Positions 24,601 to 32,084 of a stretch of DNA of 35,926 bases are shown here, in pieces (within the stretch, counting starts at the first letter, position 1; the number at the start of each line of letters is the position of its first letter). A program made the position numbers and the translations under genes. This DNA comes from Flemingiibacterium sp045586505 (GTDB lineage: Bacteria > Bacillota > Clostridia > Oscillospirales > CAG-272). The stretch is from assembly GCA_045586505.1 (NCBI GenBank), contig JAZNAL010000012.1:1-35926 (forward strand), written 5' to 3'. A model generated the notes under the pieces. It worked only from the letters and a program-made list of their open reading frames with translations. It was not told where the DNA came from and did not search any database.

Positions 24601-25747
24601 TGACCTCACCGGTTGCCTTCATCTGAGTACCGAGGGTACGCTTTGCGTAAACGAACTTATCGAAGGGCCACTTGGGGAACTTTACAACGATATAGTCGAT
24701 GGTAGGCTCAAAGCAAGCGTATGTGGTGCCGGTTACGGCATTGATGATCTCGGGAAGCGTGTAACCGATAGCGATCTTCGCTGCAACCTTTGCTATAGGA
24801 TAACCGGTCGCCTTGGATGCAAGTGCGGAGGAGCGGGATACACGGGGATTTACCTCGATGACAGCATACTCCATGCTTTCGGGATGTAGTGCGAACTGGC
24901 AGTTACAGCCGCCCTCGATCTGGAGTTCCTGGATGATATCCAGTGCCGCAGAGCGAAGCATCTGATATTCTGCATCGGAAAGAGTTACCGCAGGAGCAAC
25001 TACCACGGAGTCACCGGTATGAACGCCGACAGGGTCCACATTTTCCATAGAGCAGATGGTGATAACATTGCCCGCGCTGTCGCGCATTACCTCGAACTCG
25101 ATCTCCTTCCATCCGGAAACGCACTTTTCAACCAGGATCTGATGGATAGGCGAAGCGTTGAGACCCGTGTTGGAGATCTCGATAAACTCTGCTTCGTTGT
25201 ATGCAATACCACCGCCGGTACCACCGAGGGTGAATGCAGGGCGGATGATAAGCGGATAACCGTTGGCATGAGCGAACTCAAGCGCCGCGGTCAGGTCGTT
25301 TACAACGAGCGACGGAATGCAGGGCTGACCGATCTTCATCATAGTGTCCTTGAACATCTGACGGTCCTCAGCCTTGTCAATGGTCTCAGGGCGCGCACCA
25401 AGAAGCTTTACGCCCATTTTGTCAAGAAAGCCTTCCTTTGCAAGCTGCATGGACAGGGTGAGACCCGTCTGACCACCGAGAGTAGACAGCAGACTGTCGG
25501 GGCGTTCCTTTTCAATGATACGCTTGATGGTAGGAAGGGTCAACGGCTCGATATAGACCTCATCCGCCATAGCGTTGTCTGTCATAATGGTTGCAGGATT
25601 GGAGTTTACGAGAACGACCTCAAGACCGTCCTCCTTAAGTGCGCGGCACGCCTGTGTGCCGGCGTAGTCGAACTCGGCAGCCTGACCGATAACGATCGGA
25701 CCCGAACCGATGACCATTACTTTTTTTATATCTTTTCTGAGCGGCAT
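21680..25747 (-). CDS. carB-dapF: Fusion of carbamoyl-phosphate synthase large subunit and diaminopimelate epimerase
   Basis: One uninterrupted 1355-residue frame encodes two enzymes. Residues 1 to about 1060 are a full CarB. It has two ATP-grasp halves, with VIEVNPRVSRSSALASKATG in the first and VIEVNPRSSRTIPYISKVTG in the second. An MGS-like allosteric domain follows (about 930-1060, GGIFITVRDSDKAE). After a short linker, residues 1076-1355 (21683-22522) are a complete DapF: FTKMQGCGNDYI, GIGGDGVV, the first catalytic cysteine in MCGNAARC (C1145), GNPHCVVF, and the second in GETFACGSGAC (C1298). CarB makes carbamoyl phosphate for arginine and pyrimidines; DapF makes meso-diaminopimelate for lysine and peptidoglycan. 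The start follows GGAGGAACAGAC, 19 bases after carA. An AAGGAGGAG sequence (22526-22534) lies at the junction but no well-spaced ATG follows. Confidence 0.93.
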   Translation of the reverse strand: MPLRKDIKKVMVIGSGPIVIGQAAEFDYAGTQACRALKEDGLEVVLVNSNPATIMTDNAMADEVYIEPLTLPTIKRIIEKERPDSLLSTLGGQTGLTLSMQLAKEGFLDKMGVKLLGARPETIDKAEDRQMFKDTMMKIGQPCIPSLVVNDLTAALEFAHANGYPLIIRPAFTLGGTGGGIAYNEAEFIEISNTGLNASPIHQILVEKCVSGWKEIEFEVMRDSAGNVITICSMENVDPVGVHTGDSVVVAPAVTLSDAEYQMLRSAALDIIQELQIEGGCNCQFALHPESMEYAVIEVNPRVSRSSALASKATGYPIAKVAAKIAIGYTLPEIINAVTGTTYACFEPTIDYIVVKFPKWPFDKFVYAKRTLGTQMKATGEVMAIGTSFEQAIMKAVRGVEIGMNYLSHKKYRELPDEDVAARLHNVDDERLFIVYEALRRGTTVEKIHEITMIDEWFLNKFLNLIKMERRIASEELTGELYHEAKVLGYPDKLIEELCGKALPAGMHESAVYKVVDTCAAEFSANTPYFYSTYDDENEAAEFIEKKKDPAKKTVIVFGSGPIRIGQGIEFDYASVHCVWSLKQAGYDVVIVNNNPETVSTDFDTADRLYFEPLTPEDVMNIIEVEKPYGVVVAFGGQTAIKLTKYMYEHGVNILGTSADSIDAAEDRERFDALLEANHVARPEGFTVMTTEEALSVASRIGYPVLMRPSYVLGGQNMIIAFTEDDIKEYMKIILANNIENPVLIDKYLMGIELEVDAICDGEDILIPGIMEHVERTGIHSGDSIAVYPSWNITDKLRAEIIQVTKNLSTSLKIMGLVNIQYLINNQDHRLYVIEVNPRSSRTIPYISKVTGVPMVDLATRCMLGEKLKDMGYGTGLYKTSPYVAVKVPVFSFEKLMNVDNHLGPEMKSTGEVLGLASTREEALFKGLVAAGYKLKKQGGIFITVRDSDKAEIGETAKRFYDLGFELYATRGTAKIIADYGMKVKVVDKIHEGENNTLKLIESGRIDYVISTSAKGRIPTRDSVKIRRKTVERAIPCLTSIDTANAIADCLKSRYSQSCTELVDINDMRDSKEELAFTKMQGCGNDYIYFNCFDQKIDNPEGLSIRLADRHFGIGGDGVVLMYPSECADVKMRMFNLDGTEGKMCGNAARCIVKYMVDNKMVDKDVVTVETLSGIRETTYEKVSGEVSTVTVNMGKAELNPSLIPVKLALRNVIGVPTQVAGDRYRITCVSMGNPHCVVFNDEFEDALDNIDLQTIGPKFENDPLFPERVNTEFVKVLNPTTLKMRVWERGSGETFACGSGACAAVVAAVENGYCPKNEEITVKLKGGDLKIRYTDEAVYLSGDATTIYEGKVIL

Positions 25748-25766
25748 GTCTGTTCCTCCATTCTGC

Positions 25767-26840
25767 TTATTTCATCATACCGATAAAGTCGTCGTACAAA
25801 AAGTCTGTGGCATTTGGGCCGCCGGAGCTTCCAAGACGGAACTGGACGCCAAGCGCGGGGATGTTTTCGTAGGTAACACCTTCGACTGTGCCGTCGTTAC
25901 CGTTCTTGTAGCTTACCTTGATGCCATCGGGAAGAGTTGCTTCCTCAAGAGTATAGCCCTGATTCTGGGACGCGATAAACACGCGCTTGTCGGAAAGTCT
26001 GATCGAGGGCATGCCGCCGCGATGACCGTGGGGGAGCTTTACGATCTTTGCGCCCTGGGATGCAGCCAGCATAAGATGACCGAGGCAGATACCGAGCATA
26101 GGCACCTTCTTCTCTGCCACCTTTGCGATCTCGGCAATGATTTCGGGATGAGCGCTGGGATCGCCGGGGCCGTTGGAGATTACAACTCCGTCGGGGTTAA
26201 GGGCTAGAATTTCCTCCGCCTTAGTGGACGCAGGAACCGTGATGACCTCACAGCCACGTCCGGCAAGTGCCTTTACAATGGAATCGGATGCGCCAAGGTC
26301 CCACAGCACGACCTTGTGGGAAGCACCGTCGGGCTTCACGGCAGTGATCTCCTTGCAGGTGACCTCCGCAACTGCGTCGGGAGCAGTGTAGGCTTTAAGC
26401 TCAGCTATTACCTCGTCCATATTCTCGGGTAACGAGTAGGTGATCTTAGCGGTCATAGAACCGGAATCGCGAAGCATTCTGGTAAGCTTTCTTGTATCGA
26501 TGCCCGAGATACCGACGATTTTGTTTTCTTTCAAAAAAACGTCAAGAGCACCCTCACATCTGAAATTGGAAGGCTCTTGACACAATTCTCTTACAATATA
26601 AGCACAAACGGATGTACCCTTACTTTCACATTCCTGGGAAACAACACCGTAATTACCGATAAGAGGGAATGTCTGGACAACAAGCTGTCCCTTATATCCC
26701 GAATCGGTAAGCGTTGACATATAACCGGTCATAGCGGTGGTAAAAACAGCTTCACCAATAACCTCGGACTCATATCCGAAGGAAGCGCCACTGAAAACCG
26801 TACCGTTTTCAAGAATCAGGTATGTCGGTTTTGTCTGCAT
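25767..26840 (-). CDS. carA: Carbamoyl-phosphate synthase small subunit with degraded glutaminase site
   Basis: CarA normally hydrolyses glutamine and passes ammonia to CarB. The 357-residue protein keeps the N-terminal CarA domain (GYMSTLTDSGYKGQLVV, SGIDTRKLTRMLRDSG), ISNGPGDP, and the nucleophile cysteine in GICLGH (C252). Other site residues differ from E. coli CarA by motif alignment. Gln273 is Leu256, His312 in QNHG is Gln294, and catalytic His353-Pro-Glu355 is Arg335-Leu-Gly337. The GGNHPV block is also altered to GGMPSI. The glutaminase is therefore probably inactive, while the subunit may still bind CarB structurally. It heads the operon behind a perfect promoter; the ATG follows GGAGGTATATTT. 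Confidence 0.93.
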   Translation of the reverse strand: MQTKPTYLILENGTVFSGASFGYESEVIGEAVFTTAMTGYMSTLTDSGYKGQLVVQTFPLIGNYGVVSQECESKGTSVCAYIVRELCQEPSNFRCEGALDVFLKENKIVGISGIDTRKLTRMLRDSGSMTAKITYSLPENMDEVIAELKAYTAPDAVAEVTCKEITAVKPDGASHKVVLWDLGASDSIVKALAGRGCEVITVPASTKAEEILALNPDGVVISNGPGDPSAHPEIIAEIAKVAEKKVPMLGICLGHLMLAASQGAKIVKLPHGHRGGMPSIRLSDKRVFIASQNQGYTLEEATLPDGIKVSYKNGNDGTVEGVTYENIPALGVQFRLGSSGGPNATDFLYDDFIGMMK

Positions 26841-26878
26841 AAATATACCTCCATAATGTTATCTTTGTGTTTCATATT

Positions 26879-26907
26879 ATTATACCACTTTGCCGCCTTT
26901 ATGTCAA
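26879..26907 (-). promoter_or_regulatory. Consensus promoter of the carA-carB-dapF operon
   Basis: On the minus strand TTGACA (26902-26907) and TATAAT (26879-26884) both match consensus perfectly with a 17-base spacer. The leader is only about 35 bases, too short for a PyrR-type attenuator, and no leader hairpin is visible. Confidence 0.88.
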
Positions 26908-26910
26908 GGG

Positions 26911-26925
26911 TTTATAATGTATAAA
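26911..26925. promoter_or_regulatory. Inverted repeat upstream of the carA promoter
   Basis: TTTATA-ATG-TATAAA is a perfect palindrome with a three-base centre, three bases upstream of the -35 box. It could be an operator (for example for ArgR), but its A/T-rich nature makes chance likely. Confidence 0.3.
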
Positions 26926-27094
26926 TGTTTGTGCTTGTAAACGCAAATTGTTGTGAAAAGGAATAAAGTGGGAATACATAGGGTAACCTGTCCAATTATT
27001 GTTTACATTTTTTATTTTTGTTCGCAGGAACTTTTTGGAGAAAAACTCGTCTTATTCAGTGATAAGATCATTATATTACAGGAGGCGCTTCTAT

Positions 27095-28996
27095 ATGAAA
27101 AAATATATTGCTGTTTTAATTGTTTTAGCATCACTGCTTTCTGCCTGCGCTGTGGACGGTGAAAATGATACAGTCGTAACCGATACGGATCTCCCCGCGG
27201 ATGTATCTGATACCTCGGTGCAGTCATCTGATACAGACGGCACTGCGGATAATGTCATACTATACTCTGAGGAAGGGCTGGCGTTCCTTGATATCGGCGG
27301 CGAAATTGCAGTTATGTGCCGCGGCGAGCTTACGGGAACATATGACGGCTATCTTCTGCTTACCGACAGCACCGGTTGCATAAACCCATACTTGCTTGAA
27401 AAAACGGAGCACGGCGTCAATATACACTGGCTTGATGAAAACGGCAAGAGCTATGGATACGCTTCTGCCGAAACTGCGGTGCAGTACGGCAATTTTATTG
27501 TAACAGAAGAGCGTGTATATGATGCGCAAATGAAGCAGGTCATTCATTTTTCGTCACATTCCAACGGATTTTCTGTAAGCAATGTTACAGCAGACGGTGA
27601 GGAAATAATAATTGAGGGCCGTGATAAAAACGGTGATCCGGTTATATTCCGCTATTTTGCCCGGACAATGGATATGGATGCGGTAAGTGAGCTTCCCATA
27701 CCGGAACTGACTATGACTGACGGAAAGATAAGGATATTTGATACGAGACCCGTTTGGGGGAATGACGGAAACGCCATAGGAGTGCTTGAAATTGACGCAC
27801 CTGCCGATACCGAACAGATCGGTTCTTTCGGTGAATATGTTACCTATAAGACCCATACACATATGTTTTTCATAAGTGACGACACGGTTGTACACATCAG
27901 CAAGGGCGACGGACTTCAACATAACGTTTATGATGACTTTTTCACCGTAGGCTATGAATTTTATATGCCGTATACGGTATACGACAAAAATTTTGAGCGT
28001 GCTTTTAACGAAGAATTTAGAATATTCGCCGAACTTAGTGACGGAAATTACATAGCTGTCCCGATGCCGGTTGCTTTGCCGGCAGACGAGGTAAAATATT
28101 TTATCTACAACTCGGATAAAGAAATAGTACACACAGGAAAAAACGATGACAGCGGAGCTATTATGGATGTAGATACAGATTACGTTCTGCGAGTAAAACA
28201 CGATACACTTTTGCTGTACACTCCATACGGCAAGCCTATGTGTGAGTTGGGATATATCTCCGATACAATGGGATTCCACGATATGCTGTCCGGAGTGGGG
28301 GCTAAGGACGGTGTCCCGTGCTATTACTTTATATTCGAGGACAGCGCTGACAAGGACAAGGAAGGCAACACCCGTCACATCGAATATTACTACATCCCAT
28401 CAACCGGTGAATCCGGCATGATCGACAACGGCTACTCCTCATTCGCCTACGCCAAGCCCGTTTTGTACCTCTATCCCACCGAGAAAACCGACGTCACCGT
28501 TACATTTGAGCATCCCGAGCGGCTGACTACAGTATACCCCGCCTATAACGACGGATGGTGTGTCACCGCCTCCCCAGACGGCACCCTCACCGACGCTCGC
28601 GAACGCAGTTACTACGCGCTTTACTGGGAGGAGTTAAGCGGTACACCGTATTATCACATCACCGACGGCTTCTGCGTTGCGGGCGAGGATTCCGCGGAGT
28701 TTCTCGAAGAAAAGCTGTCAATTCTCGGTTTTACCGAGCGGGAGGCAAATGAGTTTATAATATACTGGCTGCCAATAATGGAAGCAAACGAGTATAATCT
28801 CATACACTTCGAGCTGACCCAGGAACGCGAGGCATCAAGCGCGATTCATATCACCCCCAAGCCCGATTCCCTGCTGCGTGTGGCAATGCATATAAAGCCG
28901 CTCAATGCCCCTGTAGAGATTGCAGAGCAAACACTGCCGACATTTAATCGAAGCGGTTTCGTTGCCGTTGAATGGGGCGGCTGTGTCTCCCACTGA
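27095..28996 (+). CDS. Large surface lipoprotein of unknown function
   Basis: The 633-residue protein starts at an ATG after ACAGGAGGCG. Its lipoprotein signal is MKKYIAVLIVLASLLSAC, with the lipidated cysteine at residue 18. An Asp/Thr/Ser-rich linker (about 20-52) follows, then a beta-rich central region that reads like repeated strands of a propeller or WG-repeat-like fold (about 55-440). The distinct C-terminal domain (about 447-633) begins YAKPVLYLYPTEKTDVTVTF and includes YNDGWCVTASPDGTL and YALYWEEL. I recognise it as recurring in clostridial surface proteins but cannot name it. G+C is lower in the first two thirds than in the C-terminal domain, suggesting a composite origin. Confidence 0.8.
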   Translation: MKKYIAVLIVLASLLSACAVDGENDTVVTDTDLPADVSDTSVQSSDTDGTADNVILYSEEGLAFLDIGGEIAVMCRGELTGTYDGYLLLTDSTGCINPYLLEKTEHGVNIHWLDENGKSYGYASAETAVQYGNFIVTEERVYDAQMKQVIHFSSHSNGFSVSNVTADGEEIIIEGRDKNGDPVIFRYFARTMDMDAVSELPIPELTMTDGKIRIFDTRPVWGNDGNAIGVLEIDAPADTEQIGSFGEYVTYKTHTHMFFISDDTVVHISKGDGLQHNVYDDFFTVGYEFYMPYTVYDKNFERAFNEEFRIFAELSDGNYIAVPMPVALPADEVKYFIYNSDKEIVHTGKNDDSGAIMDVDTDYVLRVKHDTLLLYTPYGKPMCELGYISDTMGFHDMLSGVGAKDGVPCYYFIFEDSADKDKEGNTRHIEYYYIPSTGESGMIDNGYSSFAYAKPVLYLYPTEKTDVTVTFEHPERLTTVYPAYNDGWCVTASPDGTLTDARERSYYALYWEELSGTPYYHITDGFCVAGEDSAEFLEEKLSILGFTEREANEFIIYWLPIMEANEYNLIHFELTQEREASSAIHITPKPDSLLRVAMHIKPLNAPVEIAEQTLPTFNRSGFVAVEWGGCVSH

Positions 28997-29041
28997 TCTA
29001 CAATTCAAAGACCCATATTCATAAATGTCATAGACAAAGCA

Positions 29042-29070
29042 AGTGCGCCCACCTTCAAGGTGAGCGCACT
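29042..29070. terminator. Bidirectional terminator between convergent genes
   Basis: AGTGCGC and CACCT segments (29042-29053) pair with AGGTG and GCGCACT (29058-29070) around a small loop with one internal mismatch. A/T-rich tails lie on both sides. It separates the lipoprotein gene from the ROK gene. Confidence 0.75.
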
Positions 29071-29074
29071 AATT

Positions 29075-29965
29075 TTATATTTTCGCAAAGCAATCGCAAG
29101 CCGCGCCGAACATATGCGAATATTCTAGGCGCGTGGAGCGGACGATCTTCTTAAGGCTCTTAACATCTGCCAGTGCCTCGCGAAGCTCCGCTTCAAATAA
29201 CGGAAGCGCGCGGCTGATCTGTCCGCCGAGGATAAACAACTCGGCATCAATCTTTTTTAGCGAAGGAGCCACTACCTCACCGAGAATTCGTCCCGTATCC
29301 TTGTAAACCTTTATCGCGTCTGCATCACCGCTATTAGCAAGCAGCTCGATCTCTTTGGCATTTCTGCCGCCGGGAGCGTATCTTGCGGCGATACCGCGAC
29401 CCGAAATAAAGTCCTCGGCAATATGCTTTTTACCGTCGCCGATATCGTAAGGCTCGCACCAGACGTCATACAGCGGATCGCCGTCGAGCTTTCTTAAAAC
29501 AACGCCGTCCTTCATAGTGGCAAAGCCAAGCCCCGTTCCAATCATGGCACCCGCGACGTTTTTGTACTCTCCATAAGGGAAGTGCCACATTTCACCGGTC
29601 AGAAATGCCGCCGAGTCGTGAATGAAGGTCACGGGCAGATCGCCCACAAACTCGTTTATCCACGGGCGAAGCGGTATTTTGTAGATTGCCTTAAACTTGT
29701 GCTTCATCAGGCTCATACCGCCCTCATAATCAAATGGTCCGGGGGTATCTATAGCAACAGCGGAGATCTCAACACCCGCCTTTTCTGCAGTACGAAGCTG
29801 AGTCGTCAGCGTGCGTCGGTAACCGTCCTTCACAAGCTCCGGAGAACCGTCATTATTTGCGGGAACGGTAAGCAGCGAACCGTGAAGCACCTCGGCGTTC
29901 TCTGAGATTATCGCCGACTTAAAAAATGTTCCGCCCGCATCTATTGCGATTACATATCTTTGCAC
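29075..29965 (-). CDS. ROK family sugar kinase-like protein without the zinc motif
   Basis: ROK proteins are sugar kinases or sugar-responsive repressors of the ASKHA fold. The 296-residue protein begins at a GTG (29965) preceded by GGAGGAAGTC. It shows the phosphate-1 motif IAIDAGGTFFKSA, a VAIDTPGPFDYEGG segment, IHDSAAFLTGE with the likely catalytic aspartate, and the GTGLGFA phosphate-2 loop. No N-terminal DNA-binding domain is present, so it is kinase-like. The usual CxCGxxGC zinc-binding motif is missing, with WCEPYDIGDGKKHIAEDFISG in its place. The sugar cannot be predicted. It is 13 bases downstream of the FNT gene, probably co-transcribed. Confidence 0.83.
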   Translation of the reverse strand: MQRYVIAIDAGGTFFKSAIISENAEVLHGSLLTVPANNDGSPELVKDGYRRTLTTQLRTAEKAGVEISAVAIDTPGPFDYEGGMSLMKHKFKAIYKIPLRPWINEFVGDLPVTFIHDSAAFLTGEMWHFPYGEYKNVAGAMIGTGLGFATMKDGVVLRKLDGDPLYDVWCEPYDIGDGKKHIAEDFISGRGIAARYAPGGRNAKEIELLANSGDADAIKVYKDTGRILGEVVAPSLKKIDAELFILGGQISRALPLFEAELREALADVKSLKKIVRSTRLEYSHMFGAACDCFAKI

Positions 29966-29978
29966 GACTTCCTCCGAA

Positions 29979-30596
29979 TTATTCCTTGATTCCGACAAGC
30001 TTTGTAAAACCGGGAATAAGAAGTCCGCCGATAGAGTTGCCAATAGTCATTACAAGCAGATAGTCGAGGGTTTTATGCGTGAAGCTTCCCGCAAGTATGA
30101 AATAGTACATATTAGCGATGCAGTGCTCAAACGAGCAGAGAATGAACACCATGACCGGGAAAATTACAAACAGAGCCTTTACCATGCTCGTCCGCTTCTT
30201 ATACTGGTCCACGGCGATGAACATACACATTCCGCACCCGATGGCAAGCAGTAATATGCTTATATGATTGTCGGCGAGCTTGGTTTCGACGATACCCTGC
30301 ACCTTGGGTGCCAGCTTGTAATAAATACGGGTAAAACGTACAAGCGCCGCCATGACTCCCGTGCCGACTAAGTTGCCAAGCCAGATGATAGCCAGCGTGC
30401 CAATGTAAGAGGGCTTGTTTTCAAGCGCATAGCCTACTTTTCCCGTAAACAGATTGAAGCCAAACGCGAGGATGGTCAAAAGTCCGATGGAGAACAGCAT
30501 AGCGCCCACCACGGGATTATCCACCGAGAGATAGACAGTACCGCCGAGTCCGATGCACAGACCCGCAAGCACTGCGAGAACAAATGTCTTTTTCAT
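29979..30596 (-). CDS. Formate/nitrite transporter (FNT) family channel
   Basis: FNT channels are pentameric membrane proteins that move formate, nitrite, hydrosulfide or short organic acids. The 205-residue product starts at MKKTFVLAVLAG after AAGGAG. It has about six hydrophobic helices, the re-entrant loop region FNLFTGKVGYALE, and the central-histidine motif CSFEHCIANMYYF. It is shorter than the usual 260-285 residues because it lacks N- and C-terminal extensions. The substrate cannot be assigned from sequence; formate export fits a fermentative anaerobe. It has its own promoter and is followed by the ROK gene. Confidence 0.88.
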   Translation of the reverse strand: MKKTFVLAVLAGLCIGLGGTVYLSVDNPVVGAMLFSIGLLTILAFGFNLFTGKVGYALENKPSYIGTLAIIWLGNLVGTGVMAALVRFTRIYYKLAPKVQGIVETKLADNHISILLLAIGCGMCMFIAVDQYKKRTSMVKALFVIFPVMVFILCSFEHCIANMYYFILAGSFTHKTLDYLLVMTIGNSIGGLLIPGFTKLVGIKE

Positions 30597-30639
30597 AGAA
30601 TGGTACTCCTTACAAAAGTGATTAGTATTATATGAATCT

Positions 30640-30668
30640 ATTGTACCACAAAATTTGACAATTTGCAA
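30640..30668 (-). promoter_or_regulatory. Promoter of the FNT-ROK operon
   Basis: On the minus strand TTGCAA (30663-30668) and TACAAT (30640-30645) are 17 bases apart. They lie in the short gap right after the AGCS stop codon, so the FNT gene need not depend on AGCS transcription. Confidence 0.65.
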
Positions 30669-30673
30669 CAGTA

Positions 30674-32047
30674 TTATTGTTTTTTTATAATATCATTATT
30701 CCGTGCATGGCATTGCTCGCTATAAAAATACCGTTCTGTCTCGCGTTTCACTTCTTTTACCGACAATAGCACCGCCGTGACATTTACAGCAGTCATTATG
30801 CTTATGGCAAGATCGGACAGGCCCCATACCATATCGGCGGTAGATACCGCACCAAGAACGGCGCAGACTGAGTATATAACAAGATACAGCTTTACCCATA
30901 CACCGCGGCGTCTTCCGCACAAATAAACAAGGCTTTCCGAGCCGTAATAGAACCAACACACAATTGTGCAGAAGGCAAATATTATTACCGCCGTGGACAA
31001 CACCTGCTCAGCAAATGGGATAAATGCACCGAATGCCGAAATCGCCGTTACCATGCCATCGGATACTATGGCTGTCCCCTGCTTTCCCGCGATGAGAACC
31101 GCCAATGCAGTTAATGTGCAGATCACAATAGTATCAACGAACACCTCGAACATTCCCCATACGCCCTGTGCCGCGGGCACAGTAACCTCTGCCCCCGCGT
31201 GTGCGATAGGAGCGGTACCGCAGCCCGCCTCATTTGACACGATCCCGCGCGTCACACCGATTCTGAGCGCGCGGCTTGTGACAAACCCCATAATTCCGCC
31301 GCCAAAGGAGCGAATATCAAATGCAGACTCCACAATATCCGTTGTTACCTCCCACACAAGCGGTAGATTTGTAAGTATGACATACAGCGACATCAATATG
31401 TAGATACCGCTCATGAGCGGTATCAGTCGCGTAGTAATAAACGCTATACGTTCAAGTCCACCCGACGCCACGGTAAGCGTGAGTATGCCCAGAATCAGCC
31501 CGCATATCAGCGGAGGTACACCAAAGGCGCTATCCACCGACACTGCTATGGCATTTGCCTGTGTGGCACAGCCCATGGTAAGCGAAGCGGCAAGGCACAG
31601 CACCGCAAATATCCCCGCAAACGCTGTTGCGGTTTTACCGCCTCGGTCGGCTATGTAAAAATACGCACCACCATGCGCTCTGCCACTTTTATCACGTCGG
31701 CGATGACGTACAGCAAGCACGATCTCGGCATATTTAAGCGGAAGTGCCGCAACAGCGCTTACAAGCATCCACAACACCGCTCCCGCACCGCCTATAGCGA
31801 TGGCGGATGCCACCCCCGCGATGTTTCCCACTCCGAGCGTGCCTGCCAGTGCAACGAGCATTGCTTTTGACGGTGATAATCCCTCACTGCTTCCACCGGA
31901 TTTCAAGGCTGAAGTCATTTTGCGCGGCTTTGTAATAAAAAAAGGACGGAGTATACAGATCAAAATGATCCCGCTTATAAATACAGCGGCGCATAACCCC
32001 GGTCCGAATATGTATGTATTGACAAATTCAATCAGTGACGCGAACAT
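30674..32047 (-). CDS. Alanine/glycine:cation symporter (AGCS family)
   Basis: AGCS proteins import alanine or glycine with sodium or protons. The chosen ATG (32047, MFASLIEFVN, after GGGAG) gives 457 residues, the usual length; an in-frame opening to 32146 is not needed. Visible family features are ALAGTLGVGNIAGVASAIAIGGAG near residue 65, the LPLKYAEIVLAV block, GGAYFYIADRGG, and TRGIVSNEAGCGTAPIAHA. About ten to eleven hydrophobic helices are present. The C-terminal tail is charged. The gene is alone in the stretch between an AraC remnant and the FNT promoter. No terminator hairpin was seen after it. Confidence 0.92.
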   Translation of the reverse strand: MFASLIEFVNTYIFGPGLCAAVFISGIILICILRPFFITKPRKMTSALKSGGSSEGLSPSKAMLVALAGTLGVGNIAGVASAIAIGGAGAVLWMLVSAVAALPLKYAEIVLAVRHRRRDKSGRAHGGAYFYIADRGGKTATAFAGIFAVLCLAASLTMGCATQANAIAVSVDSAFGVPPLICGLILGILTLTVASGGLERIAFITTRLIPLMSGIYILMSLYVILTNLPLVWEVTTDIVESAFDIRSFGGGIMGFVTSRALRIGVTRGIVSNEAGCGTAPIAHAGAEVTVPAAQGVWGMFEVFVDTIVICTLTALAVLIAGKQGTAIVSDGMVTAISAFGAFIPFAEQVLSTAVIIFAFCTIVCWFYYGSESLVYLCGRRRGVWVKLYLVIYSVCAVLGAVSTADMVWGLSDLAISIMTAVNVTAVLLSVKEVKRETERYFYSEQCHARNNDIIKKQ

Positions 32048-32084
32048 GGCACGGCTCCCATACAACAGAACGGTCACCGCTGAC

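Noticed and set aside
23261..24889. 542-residue plus-strand frame inside carB
   Set aside because: It is antisense to highly conserved ATP-grasp coding sequence; no ribosome-binding site or motif supports it.
26911..26925. ArgR operator (ARG box) upstream of carA
   Set aside because: The palindrome is simple A/T-rich sequence and does not match a recognised ARG box well enough; kept only as a low-confidence inverted repeat.
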